Part shown: positions 8,477 to 17,312 of the stretch, one piece after another
How the letters are laid out: every line of letters begins with the position of its first letter
How positions within the stretch are numbered: position 1 is the first letter of the stretch
NCBI RefSeq assembly: GCF_003863365.1
Contig: NZ_RQXT01000011.1
Location: 1-64,000, forward strand
Direction: 5' to 3'
DNA length: 64,000 nt
From: Mesorhizobium tamadayense
Lineage (GTDB): Bacteria > Pseudomonadota > Alphaproteobacteria > Rhizobiales > Rhizobiaceae
The notes under the pieces: model-generated
Told to the model about the DNA's origin: nothing
The model's input: the letters and a program-made list of their open reading frames with translations, nothing else
The model's database searches: none
Position numbers and translations under genes: made by a program

Positions 8477-10894
8477 ATGGCAGTGACGCCGACTGTTGCA
8501 CAGGGCGCTCCGGGGATTCCGGCGCGCTGGACGTCAAGCGCCAAGAGCGGCGTCGGCACCGCGCTTTCGGCCAAGAGCCCGCTTTGGTTCACCATCAGCC
8601 ACGGCATATTGAACGAGATCTATTATCCGCGCCTCGACAGCGCCTGCACACGCGACATGGGGCTGATGATCACCGGTCCCGGCGGTTACTTCTCCGAAGA
8701 AAAGCGCGATGCCGTCCACACGATCGAGCCGTTCGAGGACGGCGTGCCCGGCTATCGCCTGGTCAATACGGCGGCGGATGGCTCATACCGGATAGCAAAG
8801 CGCATCGCTACGGATCCGAAACGGCCTGTCCTGTTGCAGGAAGTCACCTTCGCGGCCCTCAAAGGTCCAGCCGCGGACTATAGCGTCTACGCGCTGCTTG
8901 CCCCGCATCTTATCAATGCCGGCATGGGCAACACCGCCTGGATCGGCGAGCATAAGGGGCAGCGAATCCTCTTTGCGTCAGGTCGCGGCGTTTCGATCGC
9001 GCTTGCCGCCTCGCTGCCCTGGGGCGCCTGCTCGGCCGGCTATGTCGGCTTCTCCGACGGCTGGCAGCAACTCCGGGACGGCGGCACGCTCGATACTGCC
9101 TGCCGGCGCGCGGAGGATGGCAATGTCGCGCTGACCGGCGAGATCGGCTTTTCGGTAGGGAGCGGCACGGCTTTGCTGGCGCTCGGTTTCGGCGCCTGGC
9201 CGGAAGAAGCGGCGGAGATCGCGCTGGCCAGCCTGAAGGACGGTTTCGAGGCGGCCGCCGAAACCTATGCAGCCAATTGGCGGAAGTTCCAGGCCGGGCT
9301 GGAGAAGCTCGACCGGCATTCTGCCTCTGGCCTGAACACCTACCGTGTCAGCACCGCGGTGCTTGCCTCGCATCTGTCGATCGCCAGGCCGGGAGCCGCA
9401 GTCGCCAGTCTCTCGATCCCCTGGGGCTTCAGCAAGGGCGACGACGATCTCGGCGGCTACCATCTGGTCTGGCCGCGCGACCTGGTCGAGACGGCGGGCG
9501 GCTTCCTCGCCGCCGGCGACGCCGGGCAGGCGCTGCAGATACTCACCTACCTGCGTTCGATCCAGCAGCCTGACGGTCATTGGCCACAAAATTGCTGGTC
9601 GAGCGGAACGCCCTATTGGCCCGGCATCCAGATGGATGAATGCGCCTTTCCGCTGCTGCTTGCCGATGCGCTCCGCCGCGCCGGCCATCTGCCGCGCGCG
9701 AAGCTCGACGATTTCCTGACGATGATCGAAAGCGCAGCCTCCTATGTCGTGCGCAACGGCCCGGTCACCGGCGAGGACCGCTGGGAGGAGGACGCCGGCT
9801 ACAGCCCGTTCACGCTGGCCGTCGAGATCGCGGCGCTGCTTGCGGCCGCCGACATGCTCGACGCCTGCGATAAAAATGAGCCGGCAAATTATCTGCGCGA
9901 GACCGCCGATTGCTGGAACGACCGGATCGAACGCTGGACCTATGTCACCGGCGCGGAGCTGTGCGCCAGGGAAGGTGTCGCGGGCTACTATGTCCGCATC
10001 GCGCCGCCCGACGAAGCCGGCGCCGCTTCGCCGAAAGACGGCTTCGTGCCGATCAAGAACCGGCTGCCCGGCGATGGCGATAAGCCCGCCGAAGCCATTG
10101 TCAGCCCGGACGCTCTAGCGCTGGTGCGTTTCGGCCTCAGGGCGGCGGACGACCCCCGCATCCTGAACACGATCAAGGTCATCGACGCCGAGCTGCGCTG
10201 CGCGTTGCCGCAAGGCCCGGTCTGGTACCGCTACAGCGGTGACGGCTATGGCGAGCATGATGACGGTTCGCCTTTCGACGGCACCGGCCACGGCCGGCCC
10301 TGGCCGCTCCTCGCCGGCGAACGCGCCCATTACGAGCTGGCGGCCGGACGACCCGACAAAGCGGCGGAACTGCTCGAGACCTTCGAGCGCTCGGCCGGCG
10401 TGGGCGGCCTCCTGCCGGAGCAGGTCTGGGACAAACCCGACATGACGGAGCGCGAGTTGCGGCTCGGAGCGCCTTCGGGCAGCGCGATGCCGCTGGTCTG
10501 GGCGCATGCCGAGCATATCAAGCTCTTGCGCTCGCTGCGCGACGGAACGGTCTTCGACATGCCACCGCAGGGTGTCGAGCGCTACATCAAGCGAAAGACC
10601 GTCTCGCCCTTCCGGACATGGCGCTTCAACAACAAGATCCGCTCCATTCCAGCCGGCAAGGTCCTGCGCGTCGAGCTTTCGGCCCGCGGCGTGGTTCACT
10701 GGAGCAGCGACAAATGGCTGACGGTGCACGACGACAAGACGGCCGAGAACGCCTTCGGCGTCCATCTGGTCGACCTGTCTGTTGCCGGCCTGCCGCCCGG
10801 AAGCACGATCGTCTTCACTTTTTTCTGGCCCGAAGCCAGCCGTTGGGAGAATGTCGACTTCACTGTCGGCATCGATGCTTCGGACAATCATTAG
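8477..10894 (+). CDS. Glucan 1,4-alpha-glucosidase (GH15 glucoamylase)
   Basis: An 805-residue bacterial glucoamylase that would release glucose from the ends of alpha-glucans. The N-terminal beta-sandwich (to about residue 270) contains WFTISHGILNEIYYPR. The (alpha/alpha)6 barrel follows, with DDLGGYHLVWPRDLVETAG, the general-acid region DRWEEDAGYSPFTLAVE, and the general-base region RPWPLLAGERAHYELAAGR. The C-terminus has a glucodextranase-like sandwich. There is no signal peptide, so it should act in the cytoplasm on glycogen or maltodextrin. The ATG at 8477 follows AGGAG and begins the conserved part; the open frame reaches back to 8201 without similarity. It heads the gnd-zwf-glucokinase module. 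Some GH15 enzymes are trehalases or dextranases, so the substrate stays open. Confidence 0.9.
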   Translation: MAVTPTVAQGAPGIPARWTSSAKSGVGTALSAKSPLWFTISHGILNEIYYPRLDSACTRDMGLMITGPGGYFSEEKRDAVHTIEPFEDGVPGYRLVNTAADGSYRIAKRIATDPKRPVLLQEVTFAALKGPAADYSVYALLAPHLINAGMGNTAWIGEHKGQRILFASGRGVSIALAASLPWGACSAGYVGFSDGWQQLRDGGTLDTACRRAEDGNVALTGEIGFSVGSGTALLALGFGAWPEEAAEIALASLKDGFEAAAETYAANWRKFQAGLEKLDRHSASGLNTYRVSTAVLASHLSIARPGAAVASLSIPWGFSKGDDDLGGYHLVWPRDLVETAGGFLAAGDAGQALQILTYLRSIQQPDGHWPQNCWSSGTPYWPGIQMDECAFPLLLADALRRAGHLPRAKLDDFLTMIESAASYVVRNGPVTGEDRWEEDAGYSPFTLAVEIAALLAAADMLDACDKNEPANYLRETADCWNDRIERWTYVTGAELCAREGVAGYYVRIAPPDEAGAASPKDGFVPIKNRLPGDGDKPAEAIVSPDALALVRFGLRAADDPRILNTIKVIDAELRCALPQGPVWYRYSGDGYGEHDDGSPFDGTGHGRPWPLLAGERAHYELAAGRPDKAAELLETFERSAGVGGLLPEQVWDKPDMTERELRLGAPSGSAMPLVWAHAEHIKLLRSLRDGTVFDMPPQGVERYIKRKTVSPFRTWRFNNKIRSIPAGKVLRVELSARGVVHWSSDKWLTVHDDKTAENAFGVHLVDLSVAGLPPGSTIVFTFFWPEASRWENVDFTVGIDASDNH

Positions 10895-10927
10895 ATTTTT
10901 CTCTCCTCGAACGACTGGGATGACACC

Positions 10928-11941
10928 ATGCAGATCGGAATGATGGGACTGGGCAGGATGGGCGCCAACATGGTGCGCCGCCTGATGCGTGACGGCCACG
11001 AATGCGTCGTCTACGACATCAACTCGGCAAGCGTCGCCGGCATGGTCAAGGACGGCGCCATCGGCGCCGCCTCGCTGGAAGAGTTCGTGGCCAAGCTTGC
11101 CAAGCCGCGCTGTGCCTGGTTGATGCTGCCGGCCGCGATCACCGGCAGGATCGTCGACCAGGTGGCGGCGCTGATGGAGCCGGGCGACATCGTCATCGAC
11201 GGCGGCAATTCCTATTATCATGACGCCGTCGACCAAGCGGCGAAGCTGGCGGTCAAGGGCATCAGCTTTGTCGATGTCGGCACCAGCGGCGGCGTCTGGG
11301 GGCTGGAGCGCGGCTATTGCCTGATGATCGGCGGCCCCGACGAAGCGGTAAAACACCTCGACACGGTCTTCGCCACGCTGGCGCCGGGTGCCGACCCGGG
11401 CTCCAATCCGCCGAAGGACGCCGGAACCGCGCCCTATGGCTATCTGCATTGCGGCCCGAGCGGCGCCGGCCATTTCGTCAAGATGGTGCACAACGGCATC
11501 GAATACGGCGTCATGGCCGCCTATGCCGAAGGCATCAACATCCTGAAATCGGCCAATGCCGGCAAACGGGACCGGACGGCGGACGCCGAAACCAGCCCGC
11601 TCGAAAATCCGCAATACTACCAGTTCGACATCGACCTGCCGGCCGTGACCGAGGTCTGGCGCCACGGCAGCGTCATCGGCTCGTGGCTGCTCGATCTCAC
11701 CGCCGGCGCGCTGAAGGGCGACCCGACGCTCGCCCAGTATGGCGGCCGCGTCTCCGATTCCGGCGAAGGCCGCTGGACCTTGAAGGCGGCGATCGACACC
11801 GGCGTTCCGGCGCCGGTGCTCTCCTCGGCGCTGTTCGACCGCTTCTCCTCGCAGGGCGAATCCCAGTTCGCCGACAAGCTTTTGTCCGCCATGCGCTATG
11901 CGTTCGGCGGCCATGTCGAGAAGCCGAAGACCGGCGCGTGA
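10928..11941 (+). CDS. gnd: 6-phosphogluconate dehydrogenase, decarboxylating (short type)
   Basis: A 337-residue enzyme of the short Gnd type that oxidises 6-phosphogluconate to ribulose 5-phosphate and CO2. The Rossmann motif is [11 protein letters not shown] at the N-terminus; [13 protein letters not shown] and the substrate segment [19 protein letters not shown] are both intact, including the catalytic lysine. The short form (about 300-340 residues, against about 470 for the long form) is often NAD- or dual-specific, so the cofactor is uncertain. It lies 33 bases after the glucoamylase gene and 13 before zwf, in reverse order of the pathway but clearly in one operon. Confidence 0.93.
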   Translation: MQIGMMGLGRMGANMVRRLMRDGHECVVYDINSASVAGMVKDGAIGAASLEEFVAKLAKPRCAWLMLPAAITGRIVDQVAALMEPGDIVIDGGNSYYHDAVDQAAKLAVKGISFVDVGTSGGVWGLERGYCLMIGGPDEAVKHLDTVFATLAPGADPGSNPPKDAGTAPYGYLHCGPSGAGHFVKMVHNGIEYGVMAAYAEGINILKSANAGKRDRTADAETSPLENPQYYQFDIDLPAVTEVWRHGSVIGSWLLDLTAGALKGDPTLAQYGGRVSDSGEGRWTLKAAIDTGVPAPVLSSALFDRFSSQGESQFADKLLSAMRYAFGGHVEKPKTGA

Positions 11942-11954
11942 GGGGAGAGGCGGC

Positions 11955-13331
11955 ATGAGCCAGGAGAGGTCCGACACGCTGGTGCTTTTCGGGGCGACCG
12001 GCGACCTTGCGCACAAGAAGATTTTTCCGGCGCTGTACCAGATGGTCGCCAAGGGCACGTTGACCGAGCCGGTGATCGGCGTCGCCTTCGACCCCTGGGA
12101 CATTGGCAAGCTGGTGGACCGTGCCCGCGACGGTATCGTCGACGTGCTGGGCGCCGTCGATGACAAGGTGTTCGCCAAGCTCGCCTCGCTGCTGCGCTAT
12201 GTCAGCGGCGACTACCGCGACCCGGCCACCTTCGAGAAGCTGAAGGCGACGCTCGGCCCGGCGCAGCGGCCATTGCACTATATGGCCGTGCCCCCGACCA
12301 TGTTCGAAACCGTCGTCCAGGGCCTCGAGCAGTCCGGCACCGCGCGCGGCGCGCGGCTGATGGTCGAAAAGCCCTTCGGCCACGACCTGCAGTCGGCGCG
12401 CTGGCTGAACCGCGTGCTGCATCTGGTATTCGAGGAGCAGTCGATCTTCCGCATCGACCATTATCTTGGCAAGGAGGCGATCCAGAACCTGCTCTATTTC
12501 CGCTTCGCCAACGCCTTCCTCGAGCCGATCTGGAACCGCAACTTCGTCGAGAGCGTGCAGATCACCATGGCCGAGGATTTCGGCGTCGAGGGACGCGGCC
12601 GCTTCTATGACGAGGTCGGCTGCATCCGTGACGTCATCGAGAACCATCTGCTCAACATCCTTCTGCTGCTCGCCATGGAGCCTCCTGTCGGCCGCTCGGC
12701 TGACGATCTGATCGACGAGAAGGTGCAGGTGCTCCGCGCCATTCGCACCCTGACCAGGGACGATGTCGTGCGCGGCCAGTTCGACGGCTATCTGGCGGAG
12801 CCGGGCGTGCAGCCGAACTCGCCGGTCGAGACCTTCGCCGCGGTGCGCTTCTTCGTTGACACCTGGCGCTGGCGGGACGTGCCCTTCTTCATCCGCGCCG
12901 GCAAGAACATGCCGGTGCATGCGACCGAAGTGATCGTGCGGCTGAAGCGGCCGCCGCTCGACGTTTTCGATCCGATCAAGCCGGACGACGCCAACTATGT
13001 CCGTTTCCGCATCGATCCGCAGGTGGCGATCTCGATCGGCGCCCAGCGCAAGGTGCCAGGCGACGACATGATCGGCGAGCAGGTGGAGCTGACCGCGCTC
13101 GACGACACCAAAGGCGACATGCCGCCCTATGAGCGGCTGATCGGCGACGCCATGAACGGCAACGGCCAGCTCTTCACGCGCCAGGACGCGGCAGAGCTCG
13201 CCTGGCGCATTGTCGGCCCGGTCCTTGGCGACACCACGCCGCCGCATATCTATGCGCCGAAGACCTGGGGACCGGCCGACGCCATGAACGGCTTCGGCCC
13301 GCCCAACGGCTGGATCAATCCGGCGAAATAG
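11955..13331 (+). CDS. zwf: Glucose-6-phosphate 1-dehydrogenase
   Basis: A 458-residue enzyme that oxidises glucose 6-phosphate to 6-phosphogluconolactone. The coenzyme motif [16 protein letters not shown] lies at residues 12-27 and the substrate signature [13 protein letters not shown] near residue 165 carries the catalytic histidine. The ATG at 11955 follows GGGGAGAGG; codons further upstream overlap gnd and are not conserved. At 458 residues it is slightly shorter than the usual 480-510. No 6-phosphogluconolactonase gene accompanies it here, so lactone hydrolysis must be spontaneous or encoded elsewhere. It forms the middle of the glucan-to-pentose-phosphate module. Confidence 0.94.
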   Translation: MSQERSDTLVLFGATGDLAHKKIFPALYQMVAKGTLTEPVIGVAFDPWDIGKLVDRARDGIVDVLGAVDDKVFAKLASLLRYVSGDYRDPATFEKLKATLGPAQRPLHYMAVPPTMFETVVQGLEQSGTARGARLMVEKPFGHDLQSARWLNRVLHLVFEEQSIFRIDHYLGKEAIQNLLYFRFANAFLEPIWNRNFVESVQITMAEDFGVEGRGRFYDEVGCIRDVIENHLLNILLLLAMEPPVGRSADDLIDEKVQVLRAIRTLTRDDVVRGQFDGYLAEPGVQPNSPVETFAAVRFFVDTWRWRDVPFFIRAGKNMPVHATEVIVRLKRPPLDVFDPIKPDDANYVRFRIDPQVAISIGAQRKVPGDDMIGEQVELTALDDTKGDMPPYERLIGDAMNGNGQLFTRQDAAELAWRIVGPVLGDTTPPHIYAPKTWGPADAMNGFGPPNGWINPAK

Positions 13332-13347
13332 TTTCGGGAGGAACGCT

Positions 13348-14052
13348 ATGGCGAAGGCGGCAAAACCGGCTGCGGCGAATAGCGGGCAGATCGTGCTCAC
13401 GATCGACGTCGGCGGCTCGCATGTGAAGATCCTCACCAGCGCCGGCGGCGAGATGCGCCGCGCCGACTCCGGGCCGGGCCTGACGCCGCAGCAGGTGGTC
13501 GCCTCGGTGAAGAAACTGGCCGAAGGGCTGAGCTATGACGTCATTTCGATGGGCTATCCGGGCGCGGTGCGGCAGAACAGGCCGTCCCTCGACCCCGCCA
13601 ATCTCGGCAAAGGCTGGGTTGGCTATGACTTCGATGCCGCATTCGGCAAGCCGGTGAAGGTCGTCAACGATGCGCTGATGCAGGCGATCGGCAGCTACGA
13701 CGGCGGCCGCATGCTGTTCCTCGGCCTCGGCACCGGCCTGGGCGCCGCGATGATCCTCGACAATGTCGGGCAGCCGATGGAGCTCGCCCACCTTCCCTAC
13801 AAGAAAGGCTGCAGCTTCGAGGATTATGTCGGCGAGCGCGGCCTGGTAAAGCACGGCAAGAAAAAATGGCGCAAATACGTTTTTGATGTCGTAAACAGGC
13901 TTCGCGCCGCCTTGCAGCCGGACTATGTGGTTATCGGCGGCGGCAATGTCGACAAGCTCGATGAATTGCCCGAGAAATCCAGGCGTGGCGACAACACACG
14001 CGCCTTCGAAGGCGGATTTCGACTGTGGCGCGACAAGGCGCTGATCGTCTGA
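13348..14052 (+). CDS. ROK-family polyphosphate glucokinase-like protein
   Basis: A 234-residue sugar kinase of the ROK superfamily. The phosphate-1 loop is TIDVGGSHVKI, the catalytic Asp lies in VVNDALMQAIG, and the phosphate-2 motif is LGLGTGLGAAM. It lacks the zinc motif CxCGxxGC found in most ROK kinases and has ELAHLPYKKG, features that resemble polyphosphate/ATP glucokinases (PpgK). It would phosphorylate the glucose released by the glucoamylase, possibly with polyphosphate as donor, and feed zwf. It begins 16 bases after zwf behind GGGAGGA. The polyphosphate preference is an inference from family likeness, not from a proven motif. Confidence 0.82.
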   Translation: MAKAAKPAAANSGQIVLTIDVGGSHVKILTSAGGEMRRADSGPGLTPQQVVASVKKLAEGLSYDVISMGYPGAVRQNRPSLDPANLGKGWVGYDFDAAFGKPVKVVNDALMQAIGSYDGGRMLFLGLGTGLGAAMILDNVGQPMELAHLPYKKGCSFEDYVGERGLVKHGKKKWRKYVFDVVNRLRAALQPDYVVIGGGNVDKLDELPEKSRRGDNTRAFEGGFRLWRDKALIV

Positions 14053-14241
14053 TATTTTTACTTTTCAGTATAATTGTTCAAAATTGCGTGTAATCGCGCG
14101 GCTTATCGTTGCGCCGCGCAGATTTGCCGACTAGGAGTTCGCCGGCCTGCCGCACCATGCGCCTCCCCGGCGCGCGAACGACGCGGCAGCGCTCTGATTT
14201 GCATCCCGATTTGCGGCCATGCGGCATAGAGGAGGAATGAC
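14053..14241 (+). promoter_or_regulatory. AT-rich control region upstream of mucR
   Basis: The first 40 bases are unusually AT-rich for this genome, with TATAAT at 14069-14074 and several TpA steps, the kind of sequence MucR proteins bind; mucR genes are commonly autoregulated. A GC-rich inverted repeat (GCGCGGC, then GCCGCGC after about ten bases) follows near 14096-14119. GGAGGA at about 14230-14235 is the ribosome site for mucR. Autoregulation is inferred. Confidence 0.45.
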
Positions 14242-14706
14242 GTGGACGAGGATACCAATGCAACCAAGGAAGAAGTCGACCTGCTCGAGCTAACCGCTCA
14301 CATCGTGTCGGCCTATGTCGCCAAGAACCGGCTGCCGGCTTCGGGCCTGGGCGAGCTCATCGCCAGCGTCGCCTCCTCGATCGGCGGGCTGAACCAGCCG
14401 CCGGCGCCGCCGGCGGCTCCGCCCGTCCCCGCAGTCAATCCCCGGCGCTCGGTGACTCCGGATTACATCATCTGCCTCGAGGACGGGAAGAAGTTCAAAT
14501 CGCTGAAGCGCCATATCGGCGTTCATTTCGGACTGTCCCCGGAGGCCTACCGAACCAAATGGGGCCTGCCGGCCGACTATCCGATGGTCGCCCCCAACTA
14601 TGCGGCGTCGCGCTCCGAGCTTGCCAAGTCGATCGGCCTCGGCCGCAAGGCGGAAGCCGTGCCGGTCAAGCCCGCCAGGGGACGGAAGGCCAAAGCCCCC
14701 ACCTGA
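14242..14706 (+). CDS. MucR/Ros-family transcriptional regulator
   Basis: A 154-residue DNA-binding protein of the Ros/MucR family, which in rhizobia represses exopolysaccharide, motility and other genes by binding AT-rich DNA and bridging it. The N-terminal helix (residues 8-45) is the oligomerisation part; a Pro/Ala linker follows at 52-65. The zinc-finger domain at about 74-130 has Cys78, Asp81, His91 and His95 in CLEDGKKF then SLKRHIGVHFGL. Aspartate stands where Ros has its second cysteine, a variant known in Mesorhizobium homologues. It starts with GTG at 14242 behind a strong GGAGGA. A hairpin terminator follows the gene. Confidence 0.93.
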   Translation: MDEDTNATKEEVDLLELTAHIVSAYVAKNRLPASGLGELIASVASSIGGLNQPPAPPAAPPVPAVNPRRSVTPDYIICLEDGKKFKSLKRHIGVHFGLSPEAYRTKWGLPADYPMVAPNYAASRSELAKSIGLGRKAEAVPVKPARGRKAKAPT

Positions 14707-14738
14707 GCGATATACCGACCCTGTGCCAACGGTTTGAA

Positions 14739-14780
14739 GAAGCCTGCCGTGGAATCAACCTTGGCAGGCTTCCTGCTTTT
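14739..14780 (+). terminator. Rho-independent terminator after mucR
   Basis: GAAGCCTGCC (14739-14748) pairs perfectly with GGCAGGCTTC (14763-14772) around a 14-base loop, followed by CTGCTTTT. It lies 33 bases after the mucR stop. It also argues against starting the aminotransferase at the TTG at 14786, only six bases past the T-run. Confidence 0.7.
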
Positions 14781-14815
14781 GTGGCTTGGATACGCCAGAC
14801 ATTCGGGGGCTGGCC

Positions 14816-15916
14816 ATGAACTACGCGCGTATGGTGATCGAGAAAGAAGCGCCGGAGGAATACGGTTACGAGCGCATCCGCTTCAATCTCTCCGAAAGCT
14901 CGATCGCCGACCAAAAACTCTCCGACATCGTCCTTTCGTTGCCCGACCTCACCCTCTTCTACGGCGAGCATCGCGGCGACAAGGAATTGCGCGCGCTGAT
15001 CGCCGGGCAGGACAAAGGGCTTTCCGCCGACGACGTGCTGGTGACCGCGGGCGCTGCCGGCGCGCTGTTCATCATCGCCACCTCGCTGCTGTCGGCCAGC
15101 GACCATCTCGTCGTCGTGCGGCCAAACTATGCCACCAACATCGAGACACCCAAGGCGATCGGCTGCGCGATCAGCTATGTCGATCTCGATTTCGACAACG
15201 GCTTCGCGATCGGCGTCGAACGCGTCGCGGCGGCCGTGCGGCCGAATACCAGGCTGATCAGCGTCACCTGCCCGCACAACCCGACCGGCACGATGATGAC
15301 CCGCGCCGACCTCGACGCGCTGATTGAACTCGCCGAGAGCCGAGCGTGCCGGCTGCTGGTCGACGAGACTTATCGCGACCTATCTTACGACACCCGACTG
15401 CCTTCGGCAGCCTCGTTGAGCCCAAGCGCCATCAGCGTCTGTTCCCTGTCGAAGGCATTTGGCATTCCGGGCATCCGCATCGGCTGGCTGGCGACCCGCG
15501 ATCCAGAATTGCAAGAAACGTTCCTCGCCGCCAAGGAGCAGATCGGCATCTGCGGCAGCGTCATCGACGAGGCGATCGCGCGCGCCATGCTCGAGCGCCG
15601 CGATGCCTTCCTTGCATCGCTGCTGCCGGAGATGGCGAAGCGCCGCGACATCGTCCAGGCCTGGATCGACGGCGAGCCGCTGGTCAACTGGGTGCGTCCG
15701 CAAGGCGGCGTCGTCGGCTTCCCGCGGCTGAATGTCGACGCCGGCTTCGACCTCGACCGGTTCTACACCAGGCTTCTCGATGAGCACGGCACCTATGTCG
15801 GCCCCGGCCACTGGTTCGAGATGCCGAAGCGTTTCTTCCGCATCGGCTTCGGCTGGCCGAAAGAGCGGGAATTGCGCGGCGGGCTGGAAGCCATCTCGGC
15901 CGCTCTGAGAGCCTGA
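14816..15916 (+). CDS. PLP-dependent class I/II aminotransferase
   Basis: A 366-residue fold-type I aminotransferase. The PLP lysine lies in SVCSLSKAFGIPGIRIGW; other family marks are CPHNPTGTMM, the Asp/Tyr pair in LLVDETYRDL, and a C-terminal arginine in RFFRIGFG that would bind the substrate carboxylate. An in-frame TTG at 14786 would add ten residues, but it lies next to a terminator and has no ribosome site, so the ATG at 14816 is preferred. The amino donor and acceptor cannot be told from sequence; similar proteins are annotated as aspartate/tyrosine-type enzymes. The following MFS gene may or may not be co-transcribed. Confidence 0.85.
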   Translation: MNYARMVIEKEAPEEYGYERIRFNLSESSIADQKLSDIVLSLPDLTLFYGEHRGDKELRALIAGQDKGLSADDVLVTAGAAGALFIIATSLLSASDHLVVVRPNYATNIETPKAIGCAISYVDLDFDNGFAIGVERVAAAVRPNTRLISVTCPHNPTGTMMTRADLDALIELAESRACRLLVDETYRDLSYDTRLPSAASLSPSAISVCSLSKAFGIPGIRIGWLATRDPELQETFLAAKEQIGICGSVIDEAIARAMLERRDAFLASLLPEMAKRRDIVQAWIDGEPLVNWVRPQGGVVGFPRLNVDAGFDLDRFYTRLLDEHGTYVGPGHWFEMPKRFFRIGFGWPKERELRGGLEAISAALRA

Positions 15917-15997
15917 CCCCCTTTCGATCCTGGACGAAAATTCCGGATTTCTTCCATCCAGCGCGGAATTTTTGCGCGCGCGACGAAACGAACTGGG

Positions 15998-16073
15998 CTA
16001 AGGGTCTCCGGCCGGACCAGCGCCTACCGTGGAAGTGCCCCGCCGGCCGATGTCACAACGGGGCCCTTGAACA
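15998..16073 (+). promoter_or_regulatory. Structured leader of the MFS transporter gene, riboswitch-like
   Basis: The 75 bases before the MFS start can fold compactly. GCCCCG at 16037-16042 pairs with CGGGGC at 16059-16064, which lies only ten bases before the ATG and covers the place of the ribosome site. The 16-base loop begins CCGGCC, which could pair with the GGCCGG inside the upstream palindrome TCCGGCCGGA (about 16009-16018) to form a pseudoknot or a competing fold. I do not recognise a named riboswitch class. Function is inferred from position and folding potential only. Confidence 0.4.
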
Positions 16074-17312
16074 ATGATCGCCGAAGCAACTTCACCTGAC
16101 CAGCGCTACGCCGCCTTCCGGCATAGACCGTTCCTCAGCTATTGGACGGCGCGCTTCCTGACCACTTTCGCGACGATGATCGTGTCCGTCGCCGTCGGCT
16201 GGCAGGTCTACGACCTGACGCGCAATCCTTTCGATCTCGGCATCGTCGGCATCGTCCAGTTCCTGCCGTCGCTGCTGCTGGTGCTGGTCACCGGCGTCGT
16301 CGCCGACCGCTTCGGCCGCCGTCTGATCATGACCTTGTCGTCGCTGGTCGAGGGCGGCTGCGCGCTCATTTTGCTGTTTTTGACGCTGCGCGGCCTTGCC
16401 AGCCCGATGCCGATCTTCATGGTGCTGGCCCTGTTCGGCATTGCCCGCGCCTTCTATGGGCCGGCCTCGTCCTCGCTGTTCGCCAATCTTGTGCCGCCGG
16501 AGGATTTCGCCAACGCCATTGCCTGGAACTCGTCCGCCTGGCAGACCGCGACCATCGTCGGCCCGGTCGCCGGCGGCCTGCTCTACGGGCTCTCGGCGGA
16601 GGCGGCATACGTCACCGCCGCCGTGCTGATGCTTGTCGCCGCGCTGCTGATCTTCACGATCCCTAAGCCCGCGCAGCAGACCGCCACCGACAAGCCTACC
16701 ATGCAGACGCTGTTTGCCGGCTTCCGCTACATCTGGGGCGAGAAGATCGTGCTCGGCGCCATCTCACTCGACCTGTTCGCCGTGCTCCTCTCAGGCGCCT
16801 CCGCGCTGCTGCCCGTCTATGCGCGCGACATACTGGAACTCGGGCCCTGGGGCCTCGGCCTGCTGCGCTCGGCGCCCGGCATCGGCGCCATCTGCGTCGC
16901 GGTCTGGCTCGCCGGTCACCCGATCCGCGACCATGCCGGCAAGATCATGCTCGGTTTCGTCGGCCTGTTCGGCGCCTTCACCGTTCTGTTCGGCGTCTCG
17001 ACCATCACCTGGCTGTCGATCGCGGCGCTCGCCATGCTCGGCGCCACCGACATGTTCAGCGTCTATATCCGCGAGACGCTGATCCAACTCTGGACGCCGG
17101 ACGAGGTGCGCGGCCGCGTCAACGCCGTCAACCAGGTCTTCGTCGGCGCCTCCAACGAGGTCGGCGAGTTCCGCGCCGGCACCATGGCGGCGCTGATCGG
17201 CACGGTTCCCGCGGTGGTAATCGGGGGTATCGGCGCCGTTGCCGTCGCCGGACTGTGGGCCTGGCTGTTCCCGCAATTGCGGCGGGTGCGGCACCTCAAC
17301 AGCCGCAACTGA
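16074..17312 (+). CDS. MFS transporter (EntS/MFS_3-like exporter)
   Basis: A 412-residue membrane protein of the major facilitator superfamily with about 12 membrane segments. The N-terminal FRHRPFLSYWTARFLTTFA and the loop-2/3 signature GVVADRFGRRLIM are typical of MFS_3 exporters such as EntS and of multidrug efflux proteins. The substrate is unknown. The gene has no ordinary Shine-Dalgarno; the ATG follows CGGGGCCCTTGAACA, part of a possible hairpin, so translation may be controlled by leader structure. It is convergent with the amidotransferase gene, the two stop codons being adjacent. Confidence 0.88.
   Translation: MIAEATSPDQRYAAFRHRPFLSYWTARFLTTFATMIVSVAVGWQVYDLTRNPFDLGIVGIVQFLPSLLLVLVTGVVADRFGRRLIMTLSSLVEGGCALILLFLTLRGLASPMPIFMVLALFGIARAFYGPASSSLFANLVPPEDFANAIAWNSSAWQTATIVGPVAGGLLYGLSAEAAYVTAAVLMLVAALLIFTIPKPAQQTATDKPTMQTLFAGFRYIWGEKIVLGAISLDLFAVLLSGASALLPVYARDILELGPWGLGLLRSAPGIGAICVAVWLAGHPIRDHAGKIMLGFVGLFGAFTVLFGVSTITWLSIAALAMLGATDMFSVYIRETLIQLWTPDEVRGRVNAVNQVFVGASNEVGEFRAGTMAALIGTVPAVVIGGIGAVAVAGLWAWLFPQLRRVRHLNSRN

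Noticed and set aside
10115..12178. A 687-codon open frame on the minus strand across the glucoamylase, gnd and zwf genes
   Set aside because: It runs opposite to three genes with intact catalytic motifs, is low-complexity and has no family likeness; long antisense frames are expected in GC-rich DNA.
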